DNA of 45,552 nucleotides. Origin: Clostridia bacterium (lineage in GTDB: Bacteria; Bacillota; Clostridia; Oscillospirales; Acutalibacteraceae). The notes beneath the pieces were generated by a model. That model did no database searches and was not told the origin of the DNA. It was given only the letters and a program-made list of their open reading frames with translations. Made by a program: the position numbers and the translations under genes. Of the stretch, positions 7,902-16,240 are shown one piece after another; position 1 is the first letter of the stretch, and the number at the start of each line of letters is the position of its first letter. The stretch covers positions 1 through 45,552 of the forward strand of contig JAFQKN010000131.1 in assembly GCA_017396895.1 (NCBI GenBank). The letters are read 5' to 3'.

Positions 7902-10497
7902 CGTACCACGTTTTGCCGATATGAACGTCAACAGCAAGAGGAACTTGCAGGTTCATGGCATTCTCCATTTCTTCTTTGAGTATTTCGGCAGCACGTCCTG
8001 CCAAAGGTTCCGGTGCCTCAAGGATCAGTTCGTCGTGTACCTGCATAATGAGTTTCACGTCAGGTATTTCTTTTTGCAGGCGATTGTATACACGGATCAT
8101 AGCAATTTTGATGATATCAGCCGCCGTCCCCTGAATGGGCATATTTCTTGCAACTCTTTCTCCGAAAGCACGCAACATACCGTTGGACGAACGAAGTTCC
8201 GGCAGATAGCGCCTGCGTTTGAGAAGTGTTTCCGAATATCCGCAGTCCTTTGCTCTTTGTATGCACTGCTCCATATATGCACTGACGCCGGCATAATGTG
8301 CAAGATATTTTTTGATGTAAGAGTCTGCTTCCGCCCGTGAAACACCAATATCTTTCGCAAGAGAAAAAGCACCGATACCGTAGACGATGCCGAAATTCAC
8401 CGCCTTGGCCCTTGAACGCAACAACGGAGTAATCATATCCATCGGCATGTTAAATACCTGCGAAGCAGTTACGGTGTGTATATCCGTATTTGTACGGAAC
8501 GCTTCACACATATTCTCATCGTCAGCCGCTGCGGCCAATACACGTAGTTCGATCTGTGAATAGTCAGCATCTACAAGAACACATCCTTCTTTCGCTACGA
8601 AAAATTTGCGCATTTCGCGTCCGAGTTCGGTTCTGACCGGAATATTCTGTAAGTTCGGTTCGGATGAAGACAATCTGCCGGTACGTGTCTCGGTTTGATT
8701 GAATGTGGATCGTATTCTACCGTCATCGGCAATCAGTTTCAGCATACCCTCACAGTATGTCGAACGCAATTTTGTATAGGCTCTGTAATCAAGAATCTTT
8801 CTGACCACCGGATAGTCTGCTGCCAGCGACTCAAGGATCTCCGCATTGGTCGAGTATCCTGTTTTAGTCTTCTTGCCATGTGGCAGTTTCATTTTTTCAA
8901 ACAAAATTTCACCCAACTGTTTGGGAGAATTGATATTGAACAACTGCCCTGTTTCTGCGTATATTTCCTGTTCTGTCTGCTCAATTGCTTCCTGTAGTTT
9001 TTCCGAGAATGCAACAATACCGTTTTTATCAACAAGAAAACCGCTTGATTCCATATCAGCCAAGACCTTACAAAGCGGAAGTTCAATGGAGCGCAATAAT
9101 TCATACTGCTCATTTTCAACCAGCAGATTCTGCAAACGATCGCACAACAAGCGAAATACGCTTGCGTCTTCACAAAGAGAAACAAAGTCTTCATCATGTG
9201 CCGAAGAATCTGCACATTGAACAGCATTGGCTATAATCTGCAAACCGATACATTGCGTGCGCACGGAATAATCGTTTGCATTCGGATTCAGCAAATACCC
9301 TGCTAATTGTACATCCATTGCAACATTTTGCACAGACACATCGTGTTTGATCGTCCAAGCATACAGGTTTTTCAGATCGGAAGTATATTTTGCGATACTT
9401 GCATCTTCAAGCAGTTCTTTAATAAAATCGACAAAGAACAAATCATGTGAATTGCAATAATACAGACCGTCGGGGAGTGAAAATACAATATTTTCAATAT
9501 CCAGTGTTTGCATTTCAAATAAAAAATATGCAAGTTTTTCCTTGCGAAGTTCATCCAGAAGCGCACCATGTTCAATTGGTTTTACAATTGATGTTCGACT
9601 TTCGCAGTTTTGTTCGGCAATATCCTCAATCGAATCAAGCCCCAATCGTTTAATGAACTTCATCAATTCATGCATAGATAAAAGCTTGAATAACAATGCT
9701 TTATCAGGATCGTTGTTTTTATAATGCGCAGGATTATTATCAATCGGAACGGATAAACATATTTCACCCAATTTCCTGCTCAAAAATGCGTTATCCTTAT
9801 CAGCAAGTAGTTTGTTCTTCACATTCGGGGTTATTTTGATATTATCGATCTGCTCATATAGTTTTTCAACGCTCCCGCACATTTTAATGAGATCGCCCGC
9901 TGTTTTTGGGCCGATCCCCGAAACTCCGGGAATGTTATCCGATGAATCCCCCTGTAAGGCTTTGAGTTCAATCATCTGCAAGGGAGAAACACCGTATTCT
10001 TCATATAATGACTGCGGCGTATAGTGCGTCAAAACAGTCTGTCCGCCTTTGGTAGCGGTAAGCAACACGGTAACATTATCACGCACCAACTGCAATGAAT
10101 CGCGGTCACCGGTTGCAATATAGCAATGGTCATTCTCTGTACAGCCTGCAGAAAGAGTGCCGAGAATGTCATCAGCTTCATAGCCCTCTAATGAAACAAT
10201 ATGATATCCCAGTGCTAAAATCAGATCCTTGACAGGTTGCACTTGTTCATGCAATTCCGGGGGCATTCCCTTTCTGCCTGCCTTGTATGCATCATACATT
10301 TGATGGCGAAAAGTAGGAGTTTTTAAATCAAACGCAACAGCAACGCCGTCCGGCTGAATGGAGTCGGTCAAAGAAAACAACATATTGAAAAAACCGAAAA
10401 TTGCATTTGTATAGTGACCGTCCTTTGCTGTCAACAGTTTGATTCCGTAGAAAGCGCGATTGATGAGACTGTTTCCGTCAACAACGAGCAGTTTCAT
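7888..10497 (-). CDS. polA: DNA polymerase I
   Basis: Repair and Okazaki-fragment polymerase. Residues 1 to about 290 form the 5'-3' nuclease (VDGNSLINRAFYG; GYEADDILGTL; QGDSSDNIPGVSGIGPKTA). About 310-480 correspond to the 3'-5' exonuclease fold, but the expected acidic D-x-E motif is replaced by FEMQTLD, so proofreading is probably lost, as in many Firmicute Pol I enzymes. The polymerase follows, with motif A (DADYSQIELRVLA), motif B (RAKAVNFGIVYG) and motif C (QVHDELILE). Length (869) is normal. It is first in the polA-rimI-tsaD operon and divergent from dusB. Confidence 0.97.
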   Translation of the reverse strand: MKLLVVDGNSLINRAFYGIKLLTAKDGHYTNAIFGFFNMLFSLTDSIQPDGVAVAFDLKTPTFRHQMYDAYKAGRKGMPPELHEQVQPVKDLILALGYHIVSLEGYEADDILGTLSAGCTENDHCYIATGDRDSLQLVRDNVTVLLTATKGGQTVLTHYTPQSLYEEYGVSPLQMIELKALQGDSSDNIPGVSGIGPKTAGDLIKMCGSVEKLYEQIDNIKITPNVKNKLLADKDNAFLSRKLGEICLSVPIDNNPAHYKNNDPDKALLFKLLSMHELMKFIKRLGLDSIEDIAEQNCESRTSIVKPIEHGALLDELRKEKLAYFLFEMQTLDIENIVFSLPDGLYYCNSHDLFFVDFIKELLEDASIAKYTSDLKNLYAWTIKHDVSVQNVAMDVQLAGYLLNPNANDYSVRTQCIGLQIIANAVQCADSSAHDEDFVSLCEDASVFRLLCDRLQNLLVENEQYELLRSIELPLCKVLADMESSGFLVDKNGIVAFSEKLQEAIEQTEQEIYAETGQLFNINSPKQLGEILFEKMKLPHGKKTKTGYSTNAEILESLAADYPVVRKILDYRAYTKLRSTYCEGMLKLIADDGRIRSTFNQTETRTGRLSSSEPNLQNIPVRTELGREMRKFFVAKEGCVLVDADYSQIELRVLAAAADDENMCEAFRTNTDIHTVTASQVFNMPMDMITPLLRSRAKAVNFGIVYGIGAFSLAKDIGVSRAEADSYIKKYLAHYAGVSAYMEQCIQRAKDCGYSETLLKRRRYLPELRSSNGMLRAFGERVARNMPIQGTAADIIKIAMIRVYNRLQKEIPDVKLIMQVHDELILEAPEPLAGRAAEILKEEMENAMNLQVPLAVDVHIGKTWYDAKG

Positions 10498-10619
10498 GGA
10501 TATACCTCATTTCAGTATATATTCTTCGTTACAGTATAACACAAATATTATCAATTATCTACTTTATTTTTTAATTTATTTGTGTTAATATGTCAACAGA
10601 AAATTTTGAGGTGAACACA

Positions 10620-11585
10620 ATGCAAATCGGGAACATACATTTTGACGGATATGCCGCATTGGCCCCCATGGCCGGTGTGGCTGACATCTCATTTCGCACG
10701 TTGTGCAGGGGCTACGGAGCCGCTTATACGGTCGGTGAAATGGTCAGTTCAAAAGGCGTACAGATGAACGATCGTAAATCCAAAGAACTGATGTTGATTG
10801 ATGAAAATGAAAGACCGTCTGCGATTCAGATTTTCGGCGACACCCCTGATGTTATGGCGCAAGCCGCACATTTTGCTTTGCAATTCAATCCCGATATGAT
10901 CGATATCAATATGGGGTGTCCTGCTCCGAAAGTAACAAAAAACGGTGCAGGAAGTTCTCTTTTGAGAAATCCGAAACTTGCCGCAGAAATCATCAAAGAG
11001 GTGGTTCAGGCAGTGCCGATTCCGGTTACTGTCAAGATACGAATCGGCTGGGATACTGAACATATCAATGCAGTAGAAATGGCTGAAATTGCGCAGGAGA
11101 ACGGCGCTTCTGCGGTTACGGTGCACGGAAGAACAAGAGACCAGATGTATTCCCCGGGGGTACATTACGATGAGATACATAAAGTTAAACAGGCGGTCTG
11201 CATTCCGGTAATCGGAAACGGCGATGTTACGGATATAAAAAGTGCCGCGTTTATGTACGAAGAGACCGGTTGTGATTTTATCATGGTCGGCAGAGGTGCT
11301 TTAGGCCGACCGTGGCTGTTTTCACAGATCAATGCATATCTGACGGACGGCACGATCATCCCGGATCCGCCTGTTACGGAACGTATGCTTGTGCTCAATC
11401 GCCATGCTATTGATATTTGCAACAGAAACGGAGAAAAACACGGTATTTGTGAAGTCAGAAAGCATGCTTTATGGTATACGAAAGGTTTGCGCGGTGCCGC
11501 AAGATACCGACGCGAGTTGAGCAATTTGCAATCACTCGAAGAATTGCAACAATACACTTTCTTGATCGCAAAAGAAAATATGTGA
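10620..11585 (+). CDS. dusB: tRNA-dihydrouridine synthase, DusB-type
   Basis: FMN-dependent reductase that makes dihydrouridine in tRNA. TIM barrel starting with GYAALAPMAGVADISFR; the catalytic cysteine is C100 in INMGCPAPKVTKNGAGSSLL; the phosphate-binding GRGALGRPWLF lies in the second half. I start at the ATG at 10620, which has GAGGTG six bases upstream. A further upstream ATG (10590) has no binding site and overlaps a possible -10 (TAATAT). The stop is followed within 10 bases by a terminator-like hairpin that also covers the sigK leader. Confidence 0.93.
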   Translation: MQIGNIHFDGYAALAPMAGVADISFRTLCRGYGAAYTVGEMVSSKGVQMNDRKSKELMLIDENERPSAIQIFGDTPDVMAQAAHFALQFNPDMIDINMGCPAPKVTKNGAGSSLLRNPKLAAEIIKEVVQAVPIPVTVKIRIGWDTEHINAVEMAEIAQENGASAVTVHGRTRDQMYSPGVHYDEIHKVKQAVCIPVIGNGDVTDIKSAAFMYEETGCDFIMVGRGALGRPWLFSQINAYLTDGTIIPDPPVTERMLVLNRHAIDICNRNGEKHGICEVRKHALWYTKGLRGAARYRRELSNLQSLEELQQYTFLIAKENM

Positions 11586-11591
11586 TATCGG

Positions 11592-11654
11592 ACCTGCACG
11601 GACATTCTTTGACTGTCATATATATGACTCAAAGATAAAGTGCAGGTGTTTTTT
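11592..11654 (+). promoter_or_regulatory. Terminator-like hairpin in the sigK leader
   Basis: An outer stem pairs ACCTGCAC (11592-11599) with GTGCAGGT (11640-11647). Inside it TCTTTGA (11606-11612) pairs with TCAAAGA (11629-11635) around the perfect palindrome GTCATATATATGAC (11615-11628). Six T's (11649-11654) follow at once, then the sigK ATG. It therefore looks like an intrinsic terminator for dusB, yet the right arm holds the AGGTG ribosome binding site of sigK, so readthrough RNA would have that site hidden. A promoter inside the element would avoid the problem. Confidence 0.7.
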
Positions 11655-12362
11655 ATGATTCAAAGTTTTCTGACACAGATGTGTTCCCGTTTCCTGTTTC
11701 TTGCTTTGCATTTAGACAATCCGGGATTGTTTCCACCCGCGTTGAAAGCGCGGCAAGAACGTGAATTGATTGAAAAAATGCAACAAGGCGATGATTCTGC
11801 CAAACAAAAACTGATCGAGCACAATCTACGTCTTGTTGTTCATATTATAAAGAAGTATTACGCATCGACCTGTGATCAAGATGATTTGATCTCAATCGGA
11901 ACCATGGGGCTGATCAAAGCAGTCAACACATATCAATCAGACAAGGGTGTACGCTTAGCAACCTATGCGGCCAGATGCATAGAAAATGAAATACTGATGT
12001 ATTTCAGGAGCATTAAAAAATCGTCTCAGGATATTTCTCTTGATGAACCCATTGAAACCGACAGCGAGGGAAATCCTTTGACAATGATGGACATTCTCAG
12101 CACAGAAGATACAATTTTTGATGATATCACAAAAGAAATAGAATGTAAAAAACTCAGAAAATTCATTGCTGAAATGAATGATATGCGTGAAAAAGAAATA
12201 CTGATTCTGCGCTACGGGCTTGACGGAAATGAACCCTTGACGCAGATTGAAATTGCGCATAAACTCGGAATCTCTCGATCGTACGTATCCAGAATAGAAG
12301 CAAAAGTATTAAAACGCCTAAAGAAAAGGCTATTAAATGAAAAAGATGACATAATCTCCTGA
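11655..12362 (+). CDS. sigK: Sporulation sigma factor SigK
   Basis: Late mother-cell RNA polymerase sigma factor. Region 2 (HNLRLVVHIIKKYY, DLISIGTMGLIKAV, RLATYAARCIENEI) and the region 4 helix-turn-helix (TQIEIAHKLGISRSYVSRIE) closely follow Bacillus SigK. The first 20 residues (MIQSFLTQMCSRFLFLALHL) are hydrophobic, like the membrane-inserted pro-sequence that SpoIVFB removes, so the product is likely made as pro-SigK; that is inference. The gene is uninterrupted, with no skin element. The ATG at 11655 lies 6 bases after AGGTG. An earlier in-frame codon at 11640 falls inside the leader hairpin and is unlikely. Confidence 0.92.
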   Translation: MIQSFLTQMCSRFLFLALHLDNPGLFPPALKARQERELIEKMQQGDDSAKQKLIEHNLRLVVHIIKKYYASTCDQDDLISIGTMGLIKAVNTYQSDKGVRLATYAARCIENEILMYFRSIKKSSQDISLDEPIETDSEGNPLTMMDILSTEDTIFDDITKEIECKKLRKFIAEMNDMREKEILILRYGLDGNEPLTQIEIAHKLGISRSYVSRIEAKVLKRLKKRLLNEKDDIIS

Positions 12363-12400
12363 GATCGAGATCATATCATCCTGTAATGCAATATACAATA

Positions 12401-13312
12401 TTAAATAATATTACTTTTGAAGAAATCCGTCATTTCAGTATTCGTTATAATACTTTCAGAATATGAAGGTTGCAGGATATTAAACACGTGTTCAAGCACG
12501 TGATCTTTGCCTTTGTCCCAAAAACGAAGTTTGTAGGGTATCTGCAATTCATCCATTCTTTTGCAGAACTTTTTAGTCTCAAATCCGATAAAGTCCTGTT
12601 TACTGCTGGAAAGATAAACGGGGGGCATTTTCGCGCCCTCAAGAAGATGAACGGCATCGGCATAATATTTGCGTTGCGGATCACGCATATCCGGACCTAA
12701 TATAAAACGGGCGTATGTACGCGCAAGAGGAACATTGATCTTTGACAGAAGCACCGGCATGGAAAATGCTCCGCAAGTGAAGCCGACGGCTCGGATATCA
12801 AAGGACGGCAGCTGCACATTAAAAACGGTCGGCAGGTCACTTCTGCCGAAGATCTCACAGCATAACGCAGCAAGATGACCGCCTGCGCTGTCGCCAGTCA
12901 AAAATACATTATTCATATCACATGGGTATTTTTCACCGTTTTCGGCAATCCAGCGGAATGCATCAAAACATTCCCGCACCTGTTGCTTATAATTTGCTTT
13001 CGGAGCAAGCGTATAATTTATGCTGAATACGGTAAAACCGAGTGCAGCCAAATGCATACAATAGTATTTATTTATTTCTTTATACCCATACATCCAACCA
13101 CCACCGTGAATATCGATGATAACAGGAAGTTTTTCTAACGTATTCTGCGGATAATAAACGTCAAGAAGATGCTCTCTTTTTCCGTCATTGATGTAAGATA
13201 GATCAGAAATGACGGATATGCCGTCAGGCGGTGTTTGCGATTGTATACGTTTATTGTCTTTATTTTCAGTCATTCCCCAGAATGCAAACAACAACTTTTC
13301 AGATACTCCCAT
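12401..13312 (-). CDS. Alpha/beta-hydrolase esterase (HSL/acetyl-esterase type)
   Basis: Probable carboxylesterase for short acyl esters, possibly deacetylating sugars. The oxyanion motif HGGGW is at residues 69-73, the nucleophile S142 in GDSAGGH, the acid D240 in SSKQDF and the base H275 (EHVF) or H271. There is no signal peptide or membrane segment, so it is cytoplasmic. Its GGAGGAG ribosome binding site lies in the last codons of the upstream tmcAL gene and the start follows 2 bases after that stop, so the two are translationally coupled. The substrate cannot be read from sequence. Confidence 0.85.
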   Translation of the reverse strand: MGVSEKLLFAFWGMTENKDNKRIQSQTPPDGISVISDLSYINDGKREHLLDVYYPQNTLEKLPVIIDIHGGGWMYGYKEINKYYCMHLAALGFTVFSINYTLAPKANYKQQVRECFDAFRWIAENGEKYPCDMNNVFLTGDSAGGHLAALCCEIFGRSDLPTVFNVQLPSFDIRAVGFTCGAFSMPVLLSKINVPLARTYARFILGPDMRDPQRKYYADAVHLLEGAKMPPVYLSSSKQDFIGFETKKFCKRMDELQIPYKLRFWDKGKDHVLEHVFNILQPSYSESIITNTEMTDFFKSNII

Positions 13313-13314
13313 GA

Positions 13315-14538
13315 TTACTCCTCCGTTTTAATGTCGTTATAAATGAACGGTGTGTGAAGTGCATCCTGACCGCACGAAACAGCACAGGGCAAGCATAAGT
13401 AATACAGATCACTTGCTTTCATATTAAAATCATACACCTTTTTTGCGTAATCGTCAAGTTTTTTAACATCCGAATGCTTTTGAATGATCGGTAAAGAAGA
13501 AGTCTCTTTCATCAACTTCAGAAGTTCTGCACCTCGGGCATTCATCCCCAAAATGCGCAAGTACGGAACGTGCTCCATTTTCAACTGCGGCAAACGCAGT
13601 GCCGCAAACATCAACGCTCGCCTGATTCTTGCGTGAGTTATCTGTTTATTTTTAGCAAGATCGCAAACTTGATCAAATGTTACACAATCTTGTACAGCGT
13701 TATACAATCTATTTTCTATTCCGTTCGCAGCAAGCGGTAATTGCTGAAAATCCGAGCGATTTAACAACCTTAAACGTGACATCAGCGCAATATCAGCTTT
13801 ATTTAGGTCTAAAGGAGCAACACCGTTTTTGATCGCCGATGCAAAAGCAGAATAAATGCGATTTGGCATATAATTATACAATAAGTATAGTTCTTCATTG
13901 GCATTATACACCCCGTATACAGCATTGCGGATATAAGATGCCGATGCAAATTGAGCATTTGTTTCAATACTGTCATGATCTGTCCCCATTCTGCAAATCG
14001 CACATGGAGTTATCTTTGTTGTTTTCAAGGCATTGCAATACTCAAATGCCAACATATTATTCGGAGAAAGCAACAACTGTGCAACACTGTCGTTATCGGT
14101 ATCCTGCAACGCCTTTGTCACCGCTTGCGGATAGGAAAAACCGGCCTTCACATTTTTCTTTACCCGTTGTTGAACATCCACCTTATCAACAACTGCATTT
14201 GCATTCAAAAACGCACGCACGTCACCTGTTTCGCATCCGAAAGACAGAGTATTCACAACGCCGGTGGCTTGAGCAATCTCAACTCCTGCGACAGCAAAAT
14301 CATGCGCTGCCGACATACACCAAGGAAGCGGCAACTCAATTACAAGATCCACACCGCCAAGTACGGCATATTTGGCTCGTTCAAATTTATCCGCAATCGC
14401 CATACTGCCTCTTTGCACGAAATTACCGCTCATAATTGCAACAATATGAGAGAAACCTTTTTTTCTCGTTTCTTCGATATGATATGCGTGGCCGTTGTGA
14501 AACGGATTGTATTCAGCAATCACTGCCGCAGTTTGCAT
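13315..14538 (-). CDS. tmcAL: tRNA(Met) cytidine acetate ligase
   Basis: Formerly YlbM/DUF795. Activates acetate with ATP and acetylates the wobble cytidine of elongator tRNA-Met. The N-terminal AAVIAEYNPFHNGHAYHI carries the nucleotidyltransferase HxGH-type motif, followed by IMSGNFVQRG and the VDLVIELPLPW segment typical of the family. I start at the ATG at 14536-14538, which has GAGAGGTG 7 bases upstream; the longer frame to 14580 adds 14 unconserved residues. Use of free acetate fits the acetate kinase gene lying divergently next door, though that may be chance. Confidence 0.93.
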   Translation of the reverse strand: MQTAAVIAEYNPFHNGHAYHIEETRKKGFSHIVAIMSGNFVQRGSMAIADKFERAKYAVLGGVDLVIELPLPWCMSAAHDFAVAGVEIAQATGVVNTLSFGCETGDVRAFLNANAVVDKVDVQQRVKKNVKAGFSYPQAVTKALQDTDNDSVAQLLLSPNNMLAFEYCNALKTTKITPCAICRMGTDHDSIETNAQFASASYIRNAVYGVYNANEELYLLYNYMPNRIYSAFASAIKNGVAPLDLNKADIALMSRLRLLNRSDFQQLPLAANGIENRLYNAVQDCVTFDQVCDLAKNKQITHARIRRALMFAALRLPQLKMEHVPYLRILGMNARGAELLKLMKETSSLPIIQKHSDVKKLDDYAKKVYDFNMKASDLYYLCLPCAVSCGQDALHTPFIYNDIKTEE

Positions 14539-14556
14539 TGTTTTCACCTCTCGTAA

Positions 14557-14585
14557 AGAATAACACAGAAACAGGTACAAAACAA
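14557..14585 (-). promoter_or_regulatory. Possible promoter of tmcAL-esterase
   Basis: Read on the minus strand: TTGTTT (14580-14585), 17 bases, TATTCT (14557-14562). Position and spacing fit, but both boxes are imperfect. Confidence 0.4.
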
Positions 14586-14636
14586 TATAATTTTCCTCCC
14601 ATGGAGAAAAAACAACATTATTTGTAAATGTAATAC

Positions 14637-14664
14637 TTGAAAAAAATAAAAATAATGCTATAAT
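14637..14664 (+). promoter_or_regulatory. Sigma-A promoter of ackA
   Basis: TTGAAA (14637-14642), 16-base spacer, TATAAT (14659-14664) preceded by TGC, an extended -10. The leader to the start codon is short and shows no clear riboswitch. Confidence 0.75.
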
Positions 14665-14703
14665 ATGAAAGGTTAATTAAAAATTATATCGGAGGAAACA
14701 AAA

Positions 14704-15912
14704 GTGAAAGTACTTGTTATCAATTGCGGCAGTTCATCTCTTAAATTCCAGCTCATTGATATGGACGGCGAAATCACAATCGCAAAAGGCATTTGCGAAA
14801 GAATCGGCATGGGTGGCCATGTTGAAGCAAAAGTGATCGCAACAGGTGTAAAGCTTGAATACGATATGGATCTTCCCAATCACACCGTTGCTTTCCAAGA
14901 AGTTAAAAAGTGCCTGACTGAAGGCGAAACCAAGGTTATTGAAGACCTGAATGAGATCGGCGCAGTCGGCCACCGTATCGTGCAGGGCGGCTCCCTGTTT
15001 AACAAGAGCGTGCTTGTTGACGACAGCGTTATTGAAGGCATCGAAAGCCTTTGTGATCTTGCTCCTTTGCACAATCCGGCTCACATTCAAGGAATTCGTG
15101 CAAGCATTGAAGTTTTCGGCAAGGATGTTCCCGAAATCTGTGTATTCGACAACGCCTTCCATTCCACAATGCCTCCTGAAGCATATATGTTCGGCGTTCC
15201 CTATGAATACTACGAAAAATATGCTGTCAGAAAATACGGTTTCCACGGTACATCCCATCGCTATGTCAGCGGCGAATGCGCTCGTTTGATGGGTAAAAAT
15301 ATTGAAGATCTTAAGATCATTACCTGCCACCTCGGAAATGGTTCTTCCATCACAGCCGTAAAAGGCGGTAGAGTTATCGATACTACAATGGGCCTTACTC
15401 CCCTTGACGGCTTGATGATGGGCACTCGTTCAGGCGCAGTAGATCCTTCCGTCGTTACATTCCTGCAAGAAAAAGAAGGTTGGACCCCCGCCGAAACCAG
15501 CAATATCCTCAACAAGAAGTCAGGTATGCTCAGTATTTCCGGTGTTTCACATGATGACCGTGATATTCTTGCAGCAGCTGCAGAAGGCAACGAAAGAGCC
15601 AAGATCGCTCTGAATATGCTTTGGTATCAGATCAGAAAGTATATCGGCAGTTACATTGCAGCCATGCAGGGTGTAGATGCGATCGTATTTACCGGCGGCA
15701 TCGGTGAAAACTCCCAGCCGCTTCGTAAAAACGTCATTGAAAACCTTGCATATCTCGGCATAGGCTTTAATGAAGAAGTCAACAAAACTGCAATCAAGGG
15801 CAACGGCGGTGAACTTTCCACTGAAGGATCAGCAGTTCGCGTATTTGTCATTCCGACAAACGAAGAACTCATGATCGCACGTGACGCCAAGGAAATTGCA
15901 GAAAACCTTTAA
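14704..15912 (+). CDS. ackA: Acetate kinase
   Basis: Makes ATP and acetate from acetyl phosphate, the usual energy-yielding end of clostridial fermentation. It begins with VLVINCGSSSLKFQL and carries the FHGTSHRYVS segment, the HLGNGSSITAV loop and GGIGENS near the C-terminus. Length (402) is typical. The start is GTG with GGAGG 8 bases upstream. It is monocistronic, with its own promoter and a strong terminator; pta is not in the window. Codon use looks that of a highly expressed gene (many AAG/GGC/ATC codons). Confidence 0.97.
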   Translation: MKVLVINCGSSSLKFQLIDMDGEITIAKGICERIGMGGHVEAKVIATGVKLEYDMDLPNHTVAFQEVKKCLTEGETKVIEDLNEIGAVGHRIVQGGSLFNKSVLVDDSVIEGIESLCDLAPLHNPAHIQGIRASIEVFGKDVPEICVFDNAFHSTMPPEAYMFGVPYEYYEKYAVRKYGFHGTSHRYVSGECARLMGKNIEDLKIITCHLGNGSSITAVKGGRVIDTTMGLTPLDGLMMGTRSGAVDPSVVTFLQEKEGWTPAETSNILNKKSGMLSISGVSHDDRDILAAAAEGNERAKIALNMLWYQIRKYIGSYIAAMQGVDAIVFTGGIGENSQPLRKNVIENLAYLGIGFNEEVNKTAIKGNGGELSTEGSAVRVFVIPTNEELMIARDAKEIAENL

Positions 15913-15934
15913 TTGCCGTTTGATCATAACAGTT

Positions 15935-15965
15935 GCGCGAAGACAGTTGTCTTCGCGCTTTTTTT
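15935..15965 (+). terminator. Intrinsic terminator of ackA
   Basis: Stem GCGCGAAGACA (15935-15945) with TGTCTTCGCGC (15948-15958), very short loop, then seven T's (15959-15965). Confidence 0.92.
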
Positions 15966-16146
15966 GCTTTACAGGAAATTCCTCCTGCAAAGCAAAAAGA
16001 TTTTATGTCCCGCCGAACGGGAAATGGGATTTCCCTTAGGCGTGCGACAAATCGAAAACGGTCGCCGCAGGCATACGGCGAAGCCGTTTTCTTGTGACAT
16101 ATAAATGGATGCGCCGTGCACCTGTGTCCGATCGTTTTTGATTCGT
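15961..16146. other. Structured intergenic element with three hairpins
   Basis: This 300-base gap between convergent ackA and the exonuclease gene holds no convincing gene but a chain of hairpins: 15961-15998 (TTTTTGCTTT with AAAGCAAAAA, plus CAGGA/TCCTG); 16011-16042 (GGGAAAT-GGG-ATTTCCC inside CGCC/GGCG); 16054-16091 (GAAAACGG/CCGTTTTC with CGCCG/CGGCG). A second fold is possible: 16047-16064 can pair with 16129-16146 at 17 of 18 positions (two G-U), using the same bases as the third hairpin. It is more G+C-rich than its surroundings. It may be a dispersed intergenic repeat or a small RNA; the strand is unknown. Short reading frames in it have no family match I recognise. Confidence 0.5.
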
Positions 16147-16220
16147 CTTTCTCCGAGCACAAAAAGAGCGTATTCGCAATGATACAGAATCTTAACTTGG
16201 GCTCATTCCACATAAAGAAA

Positions 16221-16240
16221 AACAGCCTATAAAGGCTGTT
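16221..16240 (-). terminator. Intrinsic terminator of the exonuclease gene
   Basis: AACAGCCT-ATAA-AGGCTGTT, an 8-base-pair stem touching the stop codon of the minus-strand gene, followed on that strand by TTTTTCTTT. Confidence 0.8.

Noticed and set aside
13839-14556. Two ~200-codon frames antisense to tmcAL
   Set aside because: Composition unlike real proteins here and no ribosome binding sites.
15869-16213. Short frames on both strands in the gap after ackA
   Set aside because: They run through the terminator and hairpins; the structure explains the sequence better than coding does.
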